Part shown: positions 24,680-33,301 of the stretch, in pieces
How positions within the stretch are numbered: position 1 is the stretch's first letter
How the letters are laid out: each line of letters opens with the position of its first letter
Origin: Anaerolineae bacterium
Lineage (GTDB): Bacteria > Chloroflexota > Anaerolineae > UBA3071
Direction of reading: 5' to 3'
DNA: 64,000 nt
Assembly (NCBI GenBank): GCA_029907105.1
Contig: JARYMM010000006.1
Span: forward strand, 31,835-95,834
Program-made: the position numbers and the translations under genes
The notes under the pieces: generated by a model
What the model was told of the DNA's origin: nothing
Database searches by the model: none
The model's input: only the letters and a program-made list of their open reading frames with translations

Positions 24680-24742
24680 GCCCTCTTTTCCCTGGACTCC
24701 GTCGCCGGAAAGCAGGCGGCTTTCTCCCCTGGGGGGTCAGAA

Positions 24743-25768
24743 GTGGGAAGAGTGACCATCAAGGATGTGGCGCGGCGCGCCGGCGTATCCACAGGCACCG
24801 TCTCTAATACCCTGAGCGGCAAGCAGCCCGTGTCGGAGGCGACACGGCAGCGGGTGCTGGAGGCTATCGAGGAGTTAGGCTATCATCCCAACGAGGTGGC
24901 GCGCAGCCTGGTCACGCAGCGCAGCCACACACTCGGCGTCGTGGCCATGGGTTTCGATTACTTCGGCCCTTCTCAGACTGTGACCGGCATCGAGAGAGAA
25001 GCCAGACGTCAGGGATACCTCGTCACCCTCAGTGTTGTCAGCCCTGACGATACAGACGCCGATGAGGTGCTGCAAGCCCTGGTGGACCGCCGCATGGATG
25101 GCATCATCTGGGCCGTGCCGGAGATTGGCGACAATCATGCCTGGATCGAGAACGGCATCCCCCTGGAATTACCCGTGGTGTTCACGAACATGGAGAGACG
25201 ATCGGACGTCGCCGCGACGGTCGTTGACAACTTCGCCGGGGGGAAGACGGCCACGGAGCATTTGCTGAGCCAGGGGCGTCGTCGGATCGGGCACATCACC
25301 GGCCCCCTTGTCTGGTGGGAGGCCCGCGAGCGGCGACGGGGCTGGCAGGCGGCGCTGCGCGCCGCCGGCCTGGCCGATCAGACGACCTGGTGGGAAGAGG
25401 GAGACTGGTCGGCCAGGAGCGGCAGAGAAGCCATGGAGCGGCTGCTGGCCCGCTGCCCGCAGGTGGATGCCGTCTTCGTACAGAATGATCAGATGGCCCT
25501 GGGAGCCATCACGGCCCTGCGTGGTCGTGGCCTGCGGGTGCCGGAAGACGTTGCCCTGGTAGGCTTTGACGATATCCCCGAGGCGGCCTACTTCGAGCCT
25601 CCCCTGACCACGATACGGCAGGACCTCTATGAGCTTGGCCGTGCCACTGTGCAAACGCTGCTGGAACTCATTGAGACCCCTGATGCCCGACAGTGCTACA
25701 TCTCACTAAAGCCCCAACTGATCGTGCGGGAGAGCTGTGGCGGTGTCATCTCCCGCGCACCGTCGTGA
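24743..25768 (+). CDS. LacI-family transcriptional regulator
   Basis: 341 residues, full length. N-terminal HTH TIKDVARRAGVSTGTVSNTL, hinge helix YHPNEVARSLVTQRSHT, then a periplasmic-binding-type sugar-sensing domain ending in VALVGFDDIPEAAYFEPPLTTIRQD, which is diagnostic of the family. The start is GTG at 24743 behind a GGGGGGT stretch. Its promoter carries a LacI-type palindrome, so it probably represses itself and, by position, may control the fucose-isomerase genes upstream or the CUT2 transporter downstream. The effector sugar is unknown. Confidence 0.93.
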   Translation: MGRVTIKDVARRAGVSTGTVSNTLSGKQPVSEATRQRVLEAIEELGYHPNEVARSLVTQRSHTLGVVAMGFDYFGPSQTVTGIEREARRQGYLVTLSVVSPDDTDADEVLQALVDRRMDGIIWAVPEIGDNHAWIENGIPLELPVVFTNMERRSDVAATVVDNFAGGKTATEHLLSQGRRRIGHITGPLVWWEARERRRGWQAALRAAGLADQTTWWEEGDWSARSGREAMERLLARCPQVDAVFVQNDQMALGAITALRGRGLRVPEDVALVGFDDIPEAAYFEPPLTTIRQDLYELGRATVQTLLELIETPDARQCYISLKPQLIVRESCGGVISRAPS

Positions 25769-25789
25769 TGAAAGGCGACAGAAGCGTGG

Positions 25790-25861
25790 TTGACGATTGG
25801 GCGTTTTGAGGATACGATGGAGTTTGTGCTGACCCTGTTAACCCCAGGACTGGTCCTGGGG
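25790..25861 (+). promoter_or_regulatory. Promoter and palindrome before the CUT2 transporter operon
   Basis: TTGACG, 17-base spacer, TACGAT (25790-25818), followed 23 bases later by a perfect palindrome CCCCAGGAC-TG-GTCCTGGGG (25842-25861) within the leader. The palindrome may be an operator or a leader hairpin; it does not resemble the LacI site at 24657. Confidence 0.6.
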
Positions 25862-26009
25862 ACCTCTTTGAGCGTTTATGAAGGGAGGTGATAGCCGCCT
25901 GAGCATGTGGTTCTCCGCGTGTCGCTTCGTTGTCCAATTGGGGACAACACAACCTTCACACAGGGGGATCTGGCAAAGAAGCCCCATTGGTTTTGCGAGG
26001 AGGAATGAC

Positions 26010-27047
26010 ATGAACCTCAGAAGACTCAGTTTGTCCATTGGTGCGCTGGTCGTGTTGGTGCTGCTGATCACGGCCTGCGCGCCGCCAGCGGCGGCACCGG
26101 CCGCGCCGGAAGCGGCAGCCCCCACTACTACCGGCAAGACCTGCGAAGGCGTGAAGATCATCTTCTTCCCAGGTGGCCCACCAGGGTGCCCCTTCGCCAC
26201 CGTCGTTTACAACGGAGCCGTAGCGGCAGCGGCAGACCTGGGCGCCGATGTGGAATACATGTGGTCGGACTGGAACCCCGAGAAGATGGTCAGCCAATTC
26301 AAAGGGGCTATGGCCACCAAGCCTGACGGCATTGCCATCATGGGCCATCCAGGAGATGATGCCTTCGAGGCGGCCGTGGACGAGGCCAGGGCCAAGGGGA
26401 TCATCGTTACCAGCCAGAACACGACCCTGCCCAGACTCGAAGCGCGGTACAAGGCCGATGGGTTCGGCTATGTTGGCCAGGAGCTCTACGAGTCCGGCTA
26501 CATGCTGGGCCAGGAAGCCATCAGGAGAACAGGCTTCGGCAAGGGCGATCGGGCCATGGTCTGGGGGCTGTTGTCCGAGCCCACCCGCGGGTTGAGGACC
26601 AAGGGCGTCATTGACGCTCTGGAAGAGGCCGGGATGACGGTGGACTACATCGAGATTGACAAGGCCACCGATGCTGATGCCACGGCAGGCACCCCGGTCT
26701 TCACCGGCTATGTGACGTCCAACCCCGATGTGAAGCTGGTCTGCACCGACCATGGCGGCCTGACCGCTACTCTGGAGACCTACTTGAAGGCGGCGGGCAA
26801 GGGCCCGGACGACATCTACGGCATCGGCTTCGATCTCTCGCCGGCCACGCTGGAGGCGATCCGCGGCGGATGGACGGACCTGGTGCTTGATCAGCAACCC
26901 TTCCTGCAAGGCTATCTGCCCATCGTGCAGATCTGCCTGACCAAGAAGTACCAGTTCTCCGGCCTGCACATTGACACGGGGTCCGGCTTTGCCCACAAGG
27001 ACAACGTTGAGGCTCTGGCCCCGCTCGTGGAGAAGCAGATCCGGTAA
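26010..27047 (+). CDS. CUT2 (ribose-type) sugar ABC transporter, solute-binding lipoprotein
   Basis: 345 residues from the ATG at 26010 (GAGGAGGAA upstream; the track start is 44 codons too early). Lipobox VLLITAC near residue 22, an Ala/Pro-rich linker, then a RbsB/LacI-like binding domain: VVYNGAVAAAADLGADVEY, KPDGIAIMGHPGDDAFEAAVDEARAKGI, and IRGGWTDLVLDQQPFLQGYLPI near the end. It captures a monosaccharide for the ATPase and permease downstream, from which it is separated by a large inverted repeat. Linked to the LacI regulator and UroD-family genes. Confidence 0.9.
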   Translation: MNLRRLSLSIGALVVLVLLITACAPPAAAPAAPEAAAPTTTGKTCEGVKIIFFPGGPPGCPFATVVYNGAVAAAADLGADVEYMWSDWNPEKMVSQFKGAMATKPDGIAIMGHPGDDAFEAAVDEARAKGIIVTSQNTTLPRLEARYKADGFGYVGQELYESGYMLGQEAIRRTGFGKGDRAMVWGLLSEPTRGLRTKGVIDALEEAGMTVDYIEIDKATDADATAGTPVFTGYVTSNPDVKLVCTDHGGLTATLETYLKAAGKGPDDIYGIGFDLSPATLEAIRGGWTDLVLDQQPFLQGYLPIVQICLTKKYQFSGLHIDTGSGFAHKDNVEALAPLVEKQIR

Positions 27048-27049
27048 TC

Positions 27050-27178
27050 GGGAGACAGGTAGATTGGTAGATTGGGAAACTGGTAGATTGGGAAACCGGT
27101 AGATCGGTAGATTGGGGCCAGGAAGCCCAACGTACCAATGTACCAATGTACCAATGTACCAATCTACCAATCTGCCAA
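27050..27178. repeat. Large imperfect inverted repeat of GTAGATTG / CTACCAAT units
   Basis: The left arm is several copies of GGTAGATTGG with variations (27057-27117). The right arm repeats GTACCAATGTACCAAT and CTACCAATCTGCCAACC (27132-27178), the reverse complement. The arms enclose a short loop, giving a hairpin of roughly 50 pairs between the binding-protein and ATPase genes. Confidence 0.85.
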
Positions 27179-27193
27179 CCAGGAGATGGCTGT

Positions 27194-27949
27194 ATGGATT
27201 ACATGCTTGAAATGAGAAATATCTCCAAACGCTTCGGGGAAGTGCAGGCGCTGCGCGACGTGAATTTTGTCGTCGCTCCCCAGGAGGTCGTGGGGTTGGT
27301 AGGCGACAACGGCGCGGGCAAGTCCACGCTCATCAAAATCGTCACCGGCTATTATCAGCAGGACAGCGGCGAGGTCTACTTCAAGGGCCAGAAGCTGGAA
27401 GACCTGTCGGTGGCCAAAGCCCGGCAGCTAGGGATCGAGACCGTCTATCAGGAACGGGCCCTGGCCGATCAGCAGACCCTGTGGCGGAACATTTTCATGG
27501 GGCGGGAGCTGACGACGCGCAACGGCTTCCTGGACGTGAGGAAGATGAAGCGGGAGACGGAGAAATTGATGGTCGGCTCCATGGGCTTCACCTCGGCGGC
27601 GGTGGCACCCGACTCCGTAGTGCGCACCTTTTCGGGCGGTGAGAAGCAGGGCGTCGCCATCGTGCGGGCGCTGTACTTCGACGCCGAACTGATCATCCTG
27701 GACGAGCCGACAATGGGCCTGTCGCTGTCGGAGACCAGGAAATTGCTGGACTTCGTCGGCGGGATCAAAGAGGCCGGCAAGAGCTGCATCTTCATTGACC
27801 ACAACGTTTTTCACGTCTACTCCGTTGCGGACAGGGTTGTAGTGCTGGACAGAGGTATGGTGGCAGGCGAATTCTTAACCAAAGATATCGCGCTGGACCA
27901 GCTCATGGACAAGATGTACCGGGTCGCTCAGACCGGACATCTGGATTGA
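27194..27949 (+). CDS. CUT2 sugar ABC transporter, single-domain ATPase
   Basis: 251 residues from the ATG at 27194 (AGGAGATGGC upstream). Walker A GDNGAGKST, Q-loop VYQERALAD, signature FSGGEKQGVAIVRAL, Walker B LIILDEPTMGLS, switch His in FIDHNVF. Classical ribose/xylose transporters use a ~500-residue fusion of two such domains (RbsA, XylG); this one has a single domain, as in the FrcA-type group, and must act as a homodimer. The signature has GGEKQ, the usual form in this subgroup. It powers import through the permease immediately downstream. Confidence 0.92.
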   Translation: MDYMLEMRNISKRFGEVQALRDVNFVVAPQEVVGLVGDNGAGKSTLIKIVTGYYQQDSGEVYFKGQKLEDLSVAKARQLGIETVYQERALADQQTLWRNIFMGRELTTRNGFLDVRKMKRETEKLMVGSMGFTSAAVAPDSVVRTFSGGEKQGVAIVRALYFDAELIILDEPTMGLSLSETRKLLDFVGGIKEAGKSCIFIDHNVFHVYSVADRVVVLDRGMVAGEFLTKDIALDQLMDKMYRVAQTGHLD

Positions 27950-27996
27950 TGACTCATGGAGAGTCGGGCTTCTCCAGGGGGAAAAGGAGCCATCCC

Positions 27997-29034
27997 ATGC
28001 CCAATCACGCTGCAGAGGGAGTTGAAATGACCTCTACCGCCTCTCAAGCCCGGGTGCAGGCACGCCATTTGCCCGCTCTGGCCCGCTTTGCCCGCACGTA
28101 TGGCCTGCAGATAGGCATCATTTGTGTCCTGCTGGCCATATGGGGGCTTTTCACCATTGGGGCACCCAAGACCTTCCTCTCATCCGAAATCTACGCTGCC
28201 TACATGTCCACCATCCCGTTCTTTGCGGTGATGGCTTTGCCCCTGACCATGGTGGTGATCGCCGGCGAGATGGATCTCTCATTCCCTTCCATCATGGCCA
28301 TGGGCATGCTAGTGTTTGTCAGGGTTTTTGAAACCACCGGCAGCGTGCTCCTCTCTTTTATCCTGTGCCTGGCCGCCGGATTCGCCATCGGGTTACTGAA
28401 TGGAGTCATCGTGGTCAGGACAGGCATTCCCTCGCTTGTGGCCACCATCGGCACACAGTTCTTCTGGCGCGGTGCGGTTCTGGTCATCACCGGCGGGAGG
28501 CCCGCCTCCCTGGTCCCGATCAAAGGGACGCTCCTGTATAACGCCCTGGTGGGCAGGTGGGGCGGTTATGTGCCCGCGCAGATGATCTGGACCGTGGTGG
28601 TGGCTATCCTCGTGTGGGTCTTGTTGAACCGTCATCAATTCGGCGCGCACGTGTACCTGGTCGGGGACAACGAAGACAGTGCCAGGTTAATGGGTGTCAA
28701 CGCTGACCGGACGAAAATCATGGTCTTTGCCGTCGTTGGCCTTGCCGCGGCCTTCGCCGGCGTCCTGGCCAGCCTGGAAGTGAATTACTTCTGGGTGACC
28801 CTGGGGGAAGGATACATGCTGCGCACGCTGGCCGCCGTGTTCCTGGGCGGCACCTCGGTGTTCGGCGGCACGGGGACCGTCCTGGGCACTTTCGTCGGCT
28901 GCTTCATTATCGGGGCCATCGAAGCCGGCATTGTAGCCGTCGGCCTGACCGGCTTCTGGACGCAACTGCTGTATGGCCTGATCATCATCCTCTCCGTGTC
29001 CATGCACGCCATGGTAAGGCGAAAATTAGAGTAG
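27997..29034 (+). CDS. CUT2 sugar ABC transporter permease (RbsC-like)
   Basis: 345 residues from the ATG at 27997, which has AAAAGGAG seven bases upstream; the TTG/ATG starts at 27946-27949 overlap the ATPase stop and are possible but lack a site. About ten hydrophobic segments. Family blocks include VVIAGEMDLSFPSIMAMG, NGVIVVRTGIPSLVATIGT, GDNEDSARLMGVNADRTK and FLGGTSVFGGTGTVLGT. It forms a homodimeric sugar channel with the ATPase. The final codons (LE-stop) lie at the edge of a dispersed repeat beginning GAGTAGTTGTCA. Confidence 0.93.
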   Translation: MPNHAAEGVEMTSTASQARVQARHLPALARFARTYGLQIGIICVLLAIWGLFTIGAPKTFLSSEIYAAYMSTIPFFAVMALPLTMVVIAGEMDLSFPSIMAMGMLVFVRVFETTGSVLLSFILCLAAGFAIGLLNGVIVVRTGIPSLVATIGTQFFWRGAVLVITGGRPASLVPIKGTLLYNALVGRWGGYVPAQMIWTVVVAILVWVLLNRHQFGAHVYLVGDNEDSARLMGVNADRTKIMVFAVVGLAAAFAGVLASLEVNYFWVTLGEGYMLRTLAAVFLGGTSVFGGTGTVLGTFVGCFIIGAIEAGIVAVGLTGFWTQLLYGLIIILSVSMHAMVRRKLE

Positions 29035-29097
29035 TTGTCACGTCCCTGCGGACACCACCAGGGACGAAAATGGTCAAGGCATCTATTTTCGAGGTAG
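29034..29097 (+). repeat. 64-base dispersed repeat, copy 2
   Basis: GTTGTCACGTCCCTGCGGAC onward to GAGGTAG; matches 4823-4886 in reverse over the full length and 35744-35790 over its first 47 bases. The similarity extends a few bases leftward (GAGTAG), into the permease stop codon. Confidence 0.85.
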
Positions 29098-29143
29098 AAC
29101 CCGCTGCGAAGCGGGATGCGGAGCTGCCTTTTGGGGGAGGGGG

Positions 29144-30259
29144 ATGAAGCATCGGGATCGAGTGCAGATGGCGCTCAGCCACGAGGAGCCCGACAGATGC
29201 CCCATGCAGATCAGCTTTACGCCGGAGTTCGCTGCCCGCCTCAAGGATGAGCTGGGGCTGACGGACGACAATCTGCACAATCCCCACGGCGGCGGCAACA
29301 CCTACATGCTGGAGCGCATCCTGGACGAGGACATGCTCCTGACCTCGGTAGGCTGGGCCAATTCCTATTACGCCACCGAAACGTACAGCGAGGATGGTGT
29401 CACCTATACCGACGAATGGGGCGTGGGCTGGAGGAACGTGGCCTACGAGACCCGCTTCGGCACGGGCCATTACACGGAGATGGTAGTGCATCCCCTGGCT
29501 GACGACGCAGCCATCGCTTCCTATGTGCCGCCCGACCCGCAGCGGCCGGAGCTGTACACCGAAGCGGCCAGGGTTATCGAGGAGTTCAGGGAGGAGTACT
29601 GGATCGTCGGCGTGACGGTCACCACCATCTGGGAGACGGCCTGGGCGCTGCGCGGATACGAACAGGCGCTGATGGACCTGGCCCTCAACCCCGACCTGAT
29701 GGAGCAGATTCTGGACATCCCTTTCAACTATCACCTGGCCGCCGCCCAGAAGCTGGTGCAGATGGGCGTGGACATGATCTGGATCGGGGACGATGTGGGC
29801 GCGCAGCAGCGCATGCTCATCTCCCCCGCGACTTGGCGACGCTTTTTCAAGCCGCGCATGGCGGCCTTCATCTCCACGCTGAAGCGCACCAACCCTGCCG
29901 TCAAGGTCGCTTATCATTCCGACGGAGCCATTGAGCCCATCATCCCTGACCTGATCGAGATCGGATTGGACGTGCTCAATCCCATCCAGCCGCGATGCAT
30001 GGACCCTGTCCGGCTGAAGAAGATGTACGGAGACAGGCTGTGCTTCTGGGGCTCCATTGACGAGCAACACACATTGCCCTTCGGGACGCCGGTGGAGGTA
30101 CGGCAGGAAGTGATGGCCCGGCTGCAGACGCTGGGCAGGGGCGGTGGCCTGATCATCGGGCCGACCCATCATGTGCAGTTGGATACACCGCTGGAGAACT
30201 TCTGGGCCATGGTCCACGCCATCCGGGACACGCCCTACGCTTCTTTGTGGCACGGCTGA
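29144..30259 (+). CDS. UroD-family protein 1 (methyltransferase-like), HSDG type
   Basis: 371 residues of the uroporphyrinogen decarboxylase fold, which also includes the cobalamin:coenzyme M methyltransferases MtaA/MtbA. The N-terminal block is MKHRDRVQMALSHEEPDR and the C-terminal part is LIEIGLDVLNPIQPRCMDP and FWGSIDEQHTLPFGTP. At the place where methyltransferase-type members carry a zinc-binding H-x-C, this protein has H258-S-D260 (AYHSDGAI). No corrinoid protein is nearby. It follows the CUT2 transporter genes after 109 bases, so its substrate may be an imported sugar derivative, but the reaction is unknown. Confidence 0.85.
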   Translation: MKHRDRVQMALSHEEPDRCPMQISFTPEFAARLKDELGLTDDNLHNPHGGGNTYMLERILDEDMLLTSVGWANSYYATETYSEDGVTYTDEWGVGWRNVAYETRFGTGHYTEMVVHPLADDAAIASYVPPDPQRPELYTEAARVIEEFREEYWIVGVTVTTIWETAWALRGYEQALMDLALNPDLMEQILDIPFNYHLAAAQKLVQMGVDMIWIGDDVGAQQRMLISPATWRRFFKPRMAAFISTLKRTNPAVKVAYHSDGAIEPIIPDLIEIGLDVLNPIQPRCMDPVRLKKMYGDRLCFWGSIDEQHTLPFGTPVEVRQEVMARLQTLGRGGGLIIGPTHHVQLDTPLENFWAMVHAIRDTPYASLWHG

Positions 30260-30589
30260 GTCAGGCTGCCTTCCGTGCGTCGAAGGGCAAGGCTGATGAC
30301 GAAAGACGAGTTGAGTTCGGTGTTCAGGGTTCGGATTTCGGAGTGCGTTGTGGTCGCCGTCGAACTCCGAACTCCGAACACTTCAGCGTTGGTCATCCGT
30401 CCTTCGTCGAGTCCTTTGTTGAAGCTCCCTTCTTCTCTACTTTCCGCTAAGTTGGGGTTTTGAGCCATTTTGGGCCATTTTGCGCTCCGATGACCTACTA
30501 CATGCGGTAGCCTGAATCAACAAAGCTACTACATGTAGTGGCAAAACAAGTTAGCGGAAACTAAAGTTCTTGGGAAGAGGGAATAAGGA
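30260..30589. other. Gap with terminal-inverted-repeat element and two palindromic sites
   Basis: 330 bases without a gene. At 30439-30453 and 30548-30562 lie inverted 15-base ends (13 of 15 matching; core TTTCCGCTAA). Between them are two operator-like palindromes, CTACTACATGCGGTAG (30495-30510) and GCTACTACATGTAGTGGC (30525-30542), with centres 31 bases apart, and a GCCATTTTG direct repeat. The left part holds GGACGAA/TTCGTC and GAACTCCGAACTCC low-complexity sequence. Confidence 0.65.
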
Positions 30590-31738
30590 GTGAAGCCACG
30601 AGACAGGGTCATGCTGGCCCTCAACCACCAGGAGCCCGACCGCATTCCCATTGACCTGGGCGGGACGATTTGCTCCTCCATCCACAGGGATGCCTACATC
30701 GCGCTCAAGCAGCACCTGGGCCTGGAGGTGGAGGAGCTCCGGATGGTGGACTACATCCAGCAGTTGCCCTACCTGGACGAGGCCCTCCTGGAGCGGTTGG
30801 GGGCGGATTTCCGCATGGTGCAGTTGCCGGCAGCCACAGCGCCGGATGTGGCCATCTTCGAGGAAGGGAAGTACTACGCTCTTATTGACCGCTGGGGTTC
30901 CAAATTGCACATGCCCAAAGAAGGCGGACTGTACTTCGATTGGGTGGAGTTCCCCATCAGGGAGGCCAGCATGGAGGCCCTGGACAGCTACACCTGGCCA
31001 GAGCCCGATCCTCCCGAGGCCATCGCCGAGCTTCGCCAGCAGGCCAAATATCTCTATGAGCACACGGACTACGCCCTGGTGGGCAACGCCATCATCGGCG
31101 GGGGCATTTTCGAGCAGCCGGCCCGCGTCATGGGGCTGGAGAACTTCCTCATCGCCCTGGTGCGGGAGCCTCGCTTCGCCGACCGCCTGATGGAGCAGAT
31201 CACCGACATCTACATCGAATCCTGCAACAACTACCTGGATCAAATCGGCGAGTACCTGCAGGTGTTCTGCTACTGGGATGACCTGGCGGGCCAGGATGGC
31301 TGGCTGATCTCGCCGGAGCTCTATCGCCGCATGGTCAAGCCCAAGCAACGCCGCCTGCTGGAGGCCATCAAGCGCAAGACAGAGGCCAAAATCTACTATC
31401 ACGGCTGCGGCGCGGTCTTCGACCTGATCCCCGATCTGATCGAGTTGGGCTTCGACATTCTCAATCCCGTGCAGGTCTCCGCCCGTGGCATGGACACCCG
31501 GCGGCTCAAGCAAGAGTATGGCCGGGACATCACTTTCTGGGGCGGCGGGGTGGACACTCAGCACGTGCTGCCTTTCGGCACGCCGGCCGAGGTGGCCGAC
31601 GAGGTCAGGCGGCGCATTGATGATCTGGCCCCGGGCGGCGGTTTCGTCTTCGCCGCCGTGCACAACATTCAGGCTCGCGTGCCACCACAGAACATCGTGG
31701 CGGCATTCGAGACGGCGCTGGGGTATGGGCGGTATTAG
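30590..31738 (+). CDS. UroD-family protein 2 (methyltransferase-like), HGCG type
   Basis: 382 residues, GTG start at 30590 behind GAGGGAATAAGGA. Same fold and blocks as the protein at 29144 (MKPRDRVMLALNHQEPDRIP at the start; LIELGFDILNPVQVS and FWGGGVDTQHVLPFGTP near the end). Here the putative zinc motif is H271-G-C273 (YYHGCGAV), as in methyltransferase-type members. It is followed after 40 bases by a fucose/arabinose-type isomerase gene, so the pair may be one transcript started in the operator-rich gap upstream. Substrate unknown. Confidence 0.87.
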   Translation: MKPRDRVMLALNHQEPDRIPIDLGGTICSSIHRDAYIALKQHLGLEVEELRMVDYIQQLPYLDEALLERLGADFRMVQLPAATAPDVAIFEEGKYYALIDRWGSKLHMPKEGGLYFDWVEFPIREASMEALDSYTWPEPDPPEAIAELRQQAKYLYEHTDYALVGNAIIGGGIFEQPARVMGLENFLIALVREPRFADRLMEQITDIYIESCNNYLDQIGEYLQVFCYWDDLAGQDGWLISPELYRRMVKPKQRRLLEAIKRKTEAKIYYHGCGAVFDLIPDLIELGFDILNPVQVSARGMDTRRLKQEYGRDITFWGGGVDTQHVLPFGTPAEVADEVRRRIDDLAPGGGFVFAAVHNIQARVPPQNIVAAFETALGYGRY

Positions 31739-31778
31739 CCAATCAGCAAATCATAAATCGGCAAAGGAGAAAAGGTTC

Positions 31779-33176
31779 ATGGAAGAGGTGACTATCGGGT
31801 TCGTGCCGGCTCACCGCGTGCCTTTTGACGAGGAGTGGGCCGTGGACATGCGGCGCCGCACGCTGCAGGCGCTGGACAAGGTGGAGGGGCTGGATCTGGT
31901 CGTCCCCGACGAGAACTGGACGCAGAATGGCCTGGTGCGCGACGACAACGACGCCGAGGCGGTGATTGACCTCTTCAGCTCGGCGGACGTGGCGGGCGTG
32001 ATCATCGGCGCCATGACTTTCGGCGACGAGATTTCCGCCGTCAGCGTGGCCGAAGCGCTGGGCGTGCCTGTCTTGCTCTTTGGCACCAAAGAGGGCGAGT
32101 TCACCGCCGACGGCAACCGCCGCTCCGATTCCTTCTGTGGCACGCTGTCCATCTCCTCCGGGCTCTACCGGCGCAAGATCCCTTTCATCTTTGGCGGCAT
32201 CTTCTTCCCCGAAGAGGAGGAGTTCGTGGCCTCGGTGGACGATTTCGTGCGCACCTGCGCCATCGCCCGCGGCTTCTACGGGGCACGCATCGGGCTGGTG
32301 GGGCCGCGGCCGGAGCGCTTCGAGACCTGCGCCATCAACGAGTACCCCATGATCGAGCAGTTCGGCCAGCGGGTGGTGCCGATCTCCCTGGCCGACGTCT
32401 TCGCCGCCGCCAACGCCCTGACCGATGATGATCCGCTGATCACGGCCATTGTGGACGAGATGTGCGAGGTCGCCGATTGCCGCGCTGTGGATCGCACAGC
32501 GCTGTTCAAGGCGGCCAAACTGGAACAGGCGTTGCTCAATTGGGCCGATGAGAAGGACCTCTCGGGCATGGGCGTGCAATGCTGGACGGCCATGCAGGAA
32601 ATCTACGGCATCTCCTCCTGCACCACCATGGGCCGGCTGACGGAGCGGGGGATCATGACCTCCTGCGAGGTGGACATCCACGGGGCGCTGACCATGCTGG
32701 TGCAGCACCTGGCCTCTCTGGGCACGGCGGTGCCGCACTTCATTGACTGGACGATCCGGCATCAGGAGCTGGAGGATGTTTTCCTGGCCTGGCACTGCGG
32801 CAACGCCCCGCAGGGGCTGGCCTGTGCCGGTTGCCCGCCTCGCCTGCGTTCGCACAGCATCCTGAACCGGCTGGTGGGCGATCAGGTCTCGCAGGGCACG
32901 GCCGAGTTCCAGCTCAAGCCCGGCGTGGTCACCCTCAACCGGCTGGTGGAGTACGACGGGCAGTTCAAGATGCTCATCACCACGGGGGAGATCATCCCCA
33001 GCGACCAGGAACTGCGCGGCTCCTGGAGCTGGGTGCAGGTGGATGATCTGGACTACCTGTACCGCGTGCTCGTCGAGGAGGGCTTCATCCACCACGCCAG
33101 CATGATTCATGGCGACTTCACCGTGCCCATCGCCGACTTCTGTGACTTCGCCGGCATCGAAGCGGTCATTGTATAG
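31779..33176 (+). CDS. L-fucose/L-arabinose isomerase family protein
   Basis: 465 residues from the ATG at 31779 (AAAGGAG upstream; the track start at 31485 runs through the UroD gene). Sugar-isomerase fold: N-terminal domain with GVPVLLFGTKEGEF and RIGLVGPRPERF, C-terminal domain with SCEVDIHGALTMLVQHLAS and FLAWHCGNAP, the Glu and His being candidate metal ligands. It would convert an aldose to the ketose used by the kinase at 33302, whose product would be cleaved or epimerised by the class II aldolase at 34852. It is shorter and clearly different from the FucI homologue at 22844. Confidence 0.85.
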   Translation: MEEVTIGFVPAHRVPFDEEWAVDMRRRTLQALDKVEGLDLVVPDENWTQNGLVRDDNDAEAVIDLFSSADVAGVIIGAMTFGDEISAVSVAEALGVPVLLFGTKEGEFTADGNRRSDSFCGTLSISSGLYRRKIPFIFGGIFFPEEEEFVASVDDFVRTCAIARGFYGARIGLVGPRPERFETCAINEYPMIEQFGQRVVPISLADVFAAANALTDDDPLITAIVDEMCEVADCRAVDRTALFKAAKLEQALLNWADEKDLSGMGVQCWTAMQEIYGISSCTTMGRLTERGIMTSCEVDIHGALTMLVQHLASLGTAVPHFIDWTIRHQELEDVFLAWHCGNAPQGLACAGCPPRLRSHSILNRLVGDQVSQGTAEFQLKPGVVTLNRLVEYDGQFKMLITTGEIIPSDQELRGSWSWVQVDDLDYLYRVLVEEGFIHHASMIHGDFTVPIADFCDFAGIEAVIV

Positions 33177-33183
33177 AAGGATT

Positions 33184-33244
33184 CCCCTAACCCTTCCCCC
33201 TTGGCGTCTGTTTCTCTGGCTCTCTGGGGGAAAGGGTTTAGGGG
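33184..33244. repeat. Hairpin repeat of CCCCTAACCCTT type
   Basis: CCCCTAACCCTTCCCCC pairs, with two bulges, with GGGGGAAAGGGTTTAGGGG across a 25-base loop, between the isomerase and kinase genes. No T-run; it resembles the C/G-rich palindromic repeats seen inside genes elsewhere in the window. Confidence 0.75.
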
Positions 33245-33301
33245 ATAGGGGCCGCACCTCTCTGTGCGCTACGGAACGTTGAAACGAACAAGGAGATGGT
33301 C

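Noticed and set aside
25842-25861. Riboswitch-like leader before the CUT2 operon
   Set aside because: Only a simple palindrome is visible; no conserved riboswitch core was recognised in this or any other leader of the window.
30247-30468. Small ORFs (60-77 codons) on both strands in the gap after UroD protein 1
   Set aside because: They consist of repeat-like GAACTCCGAAC and GGACGAA sequence, lack ribosome sites and match no family.
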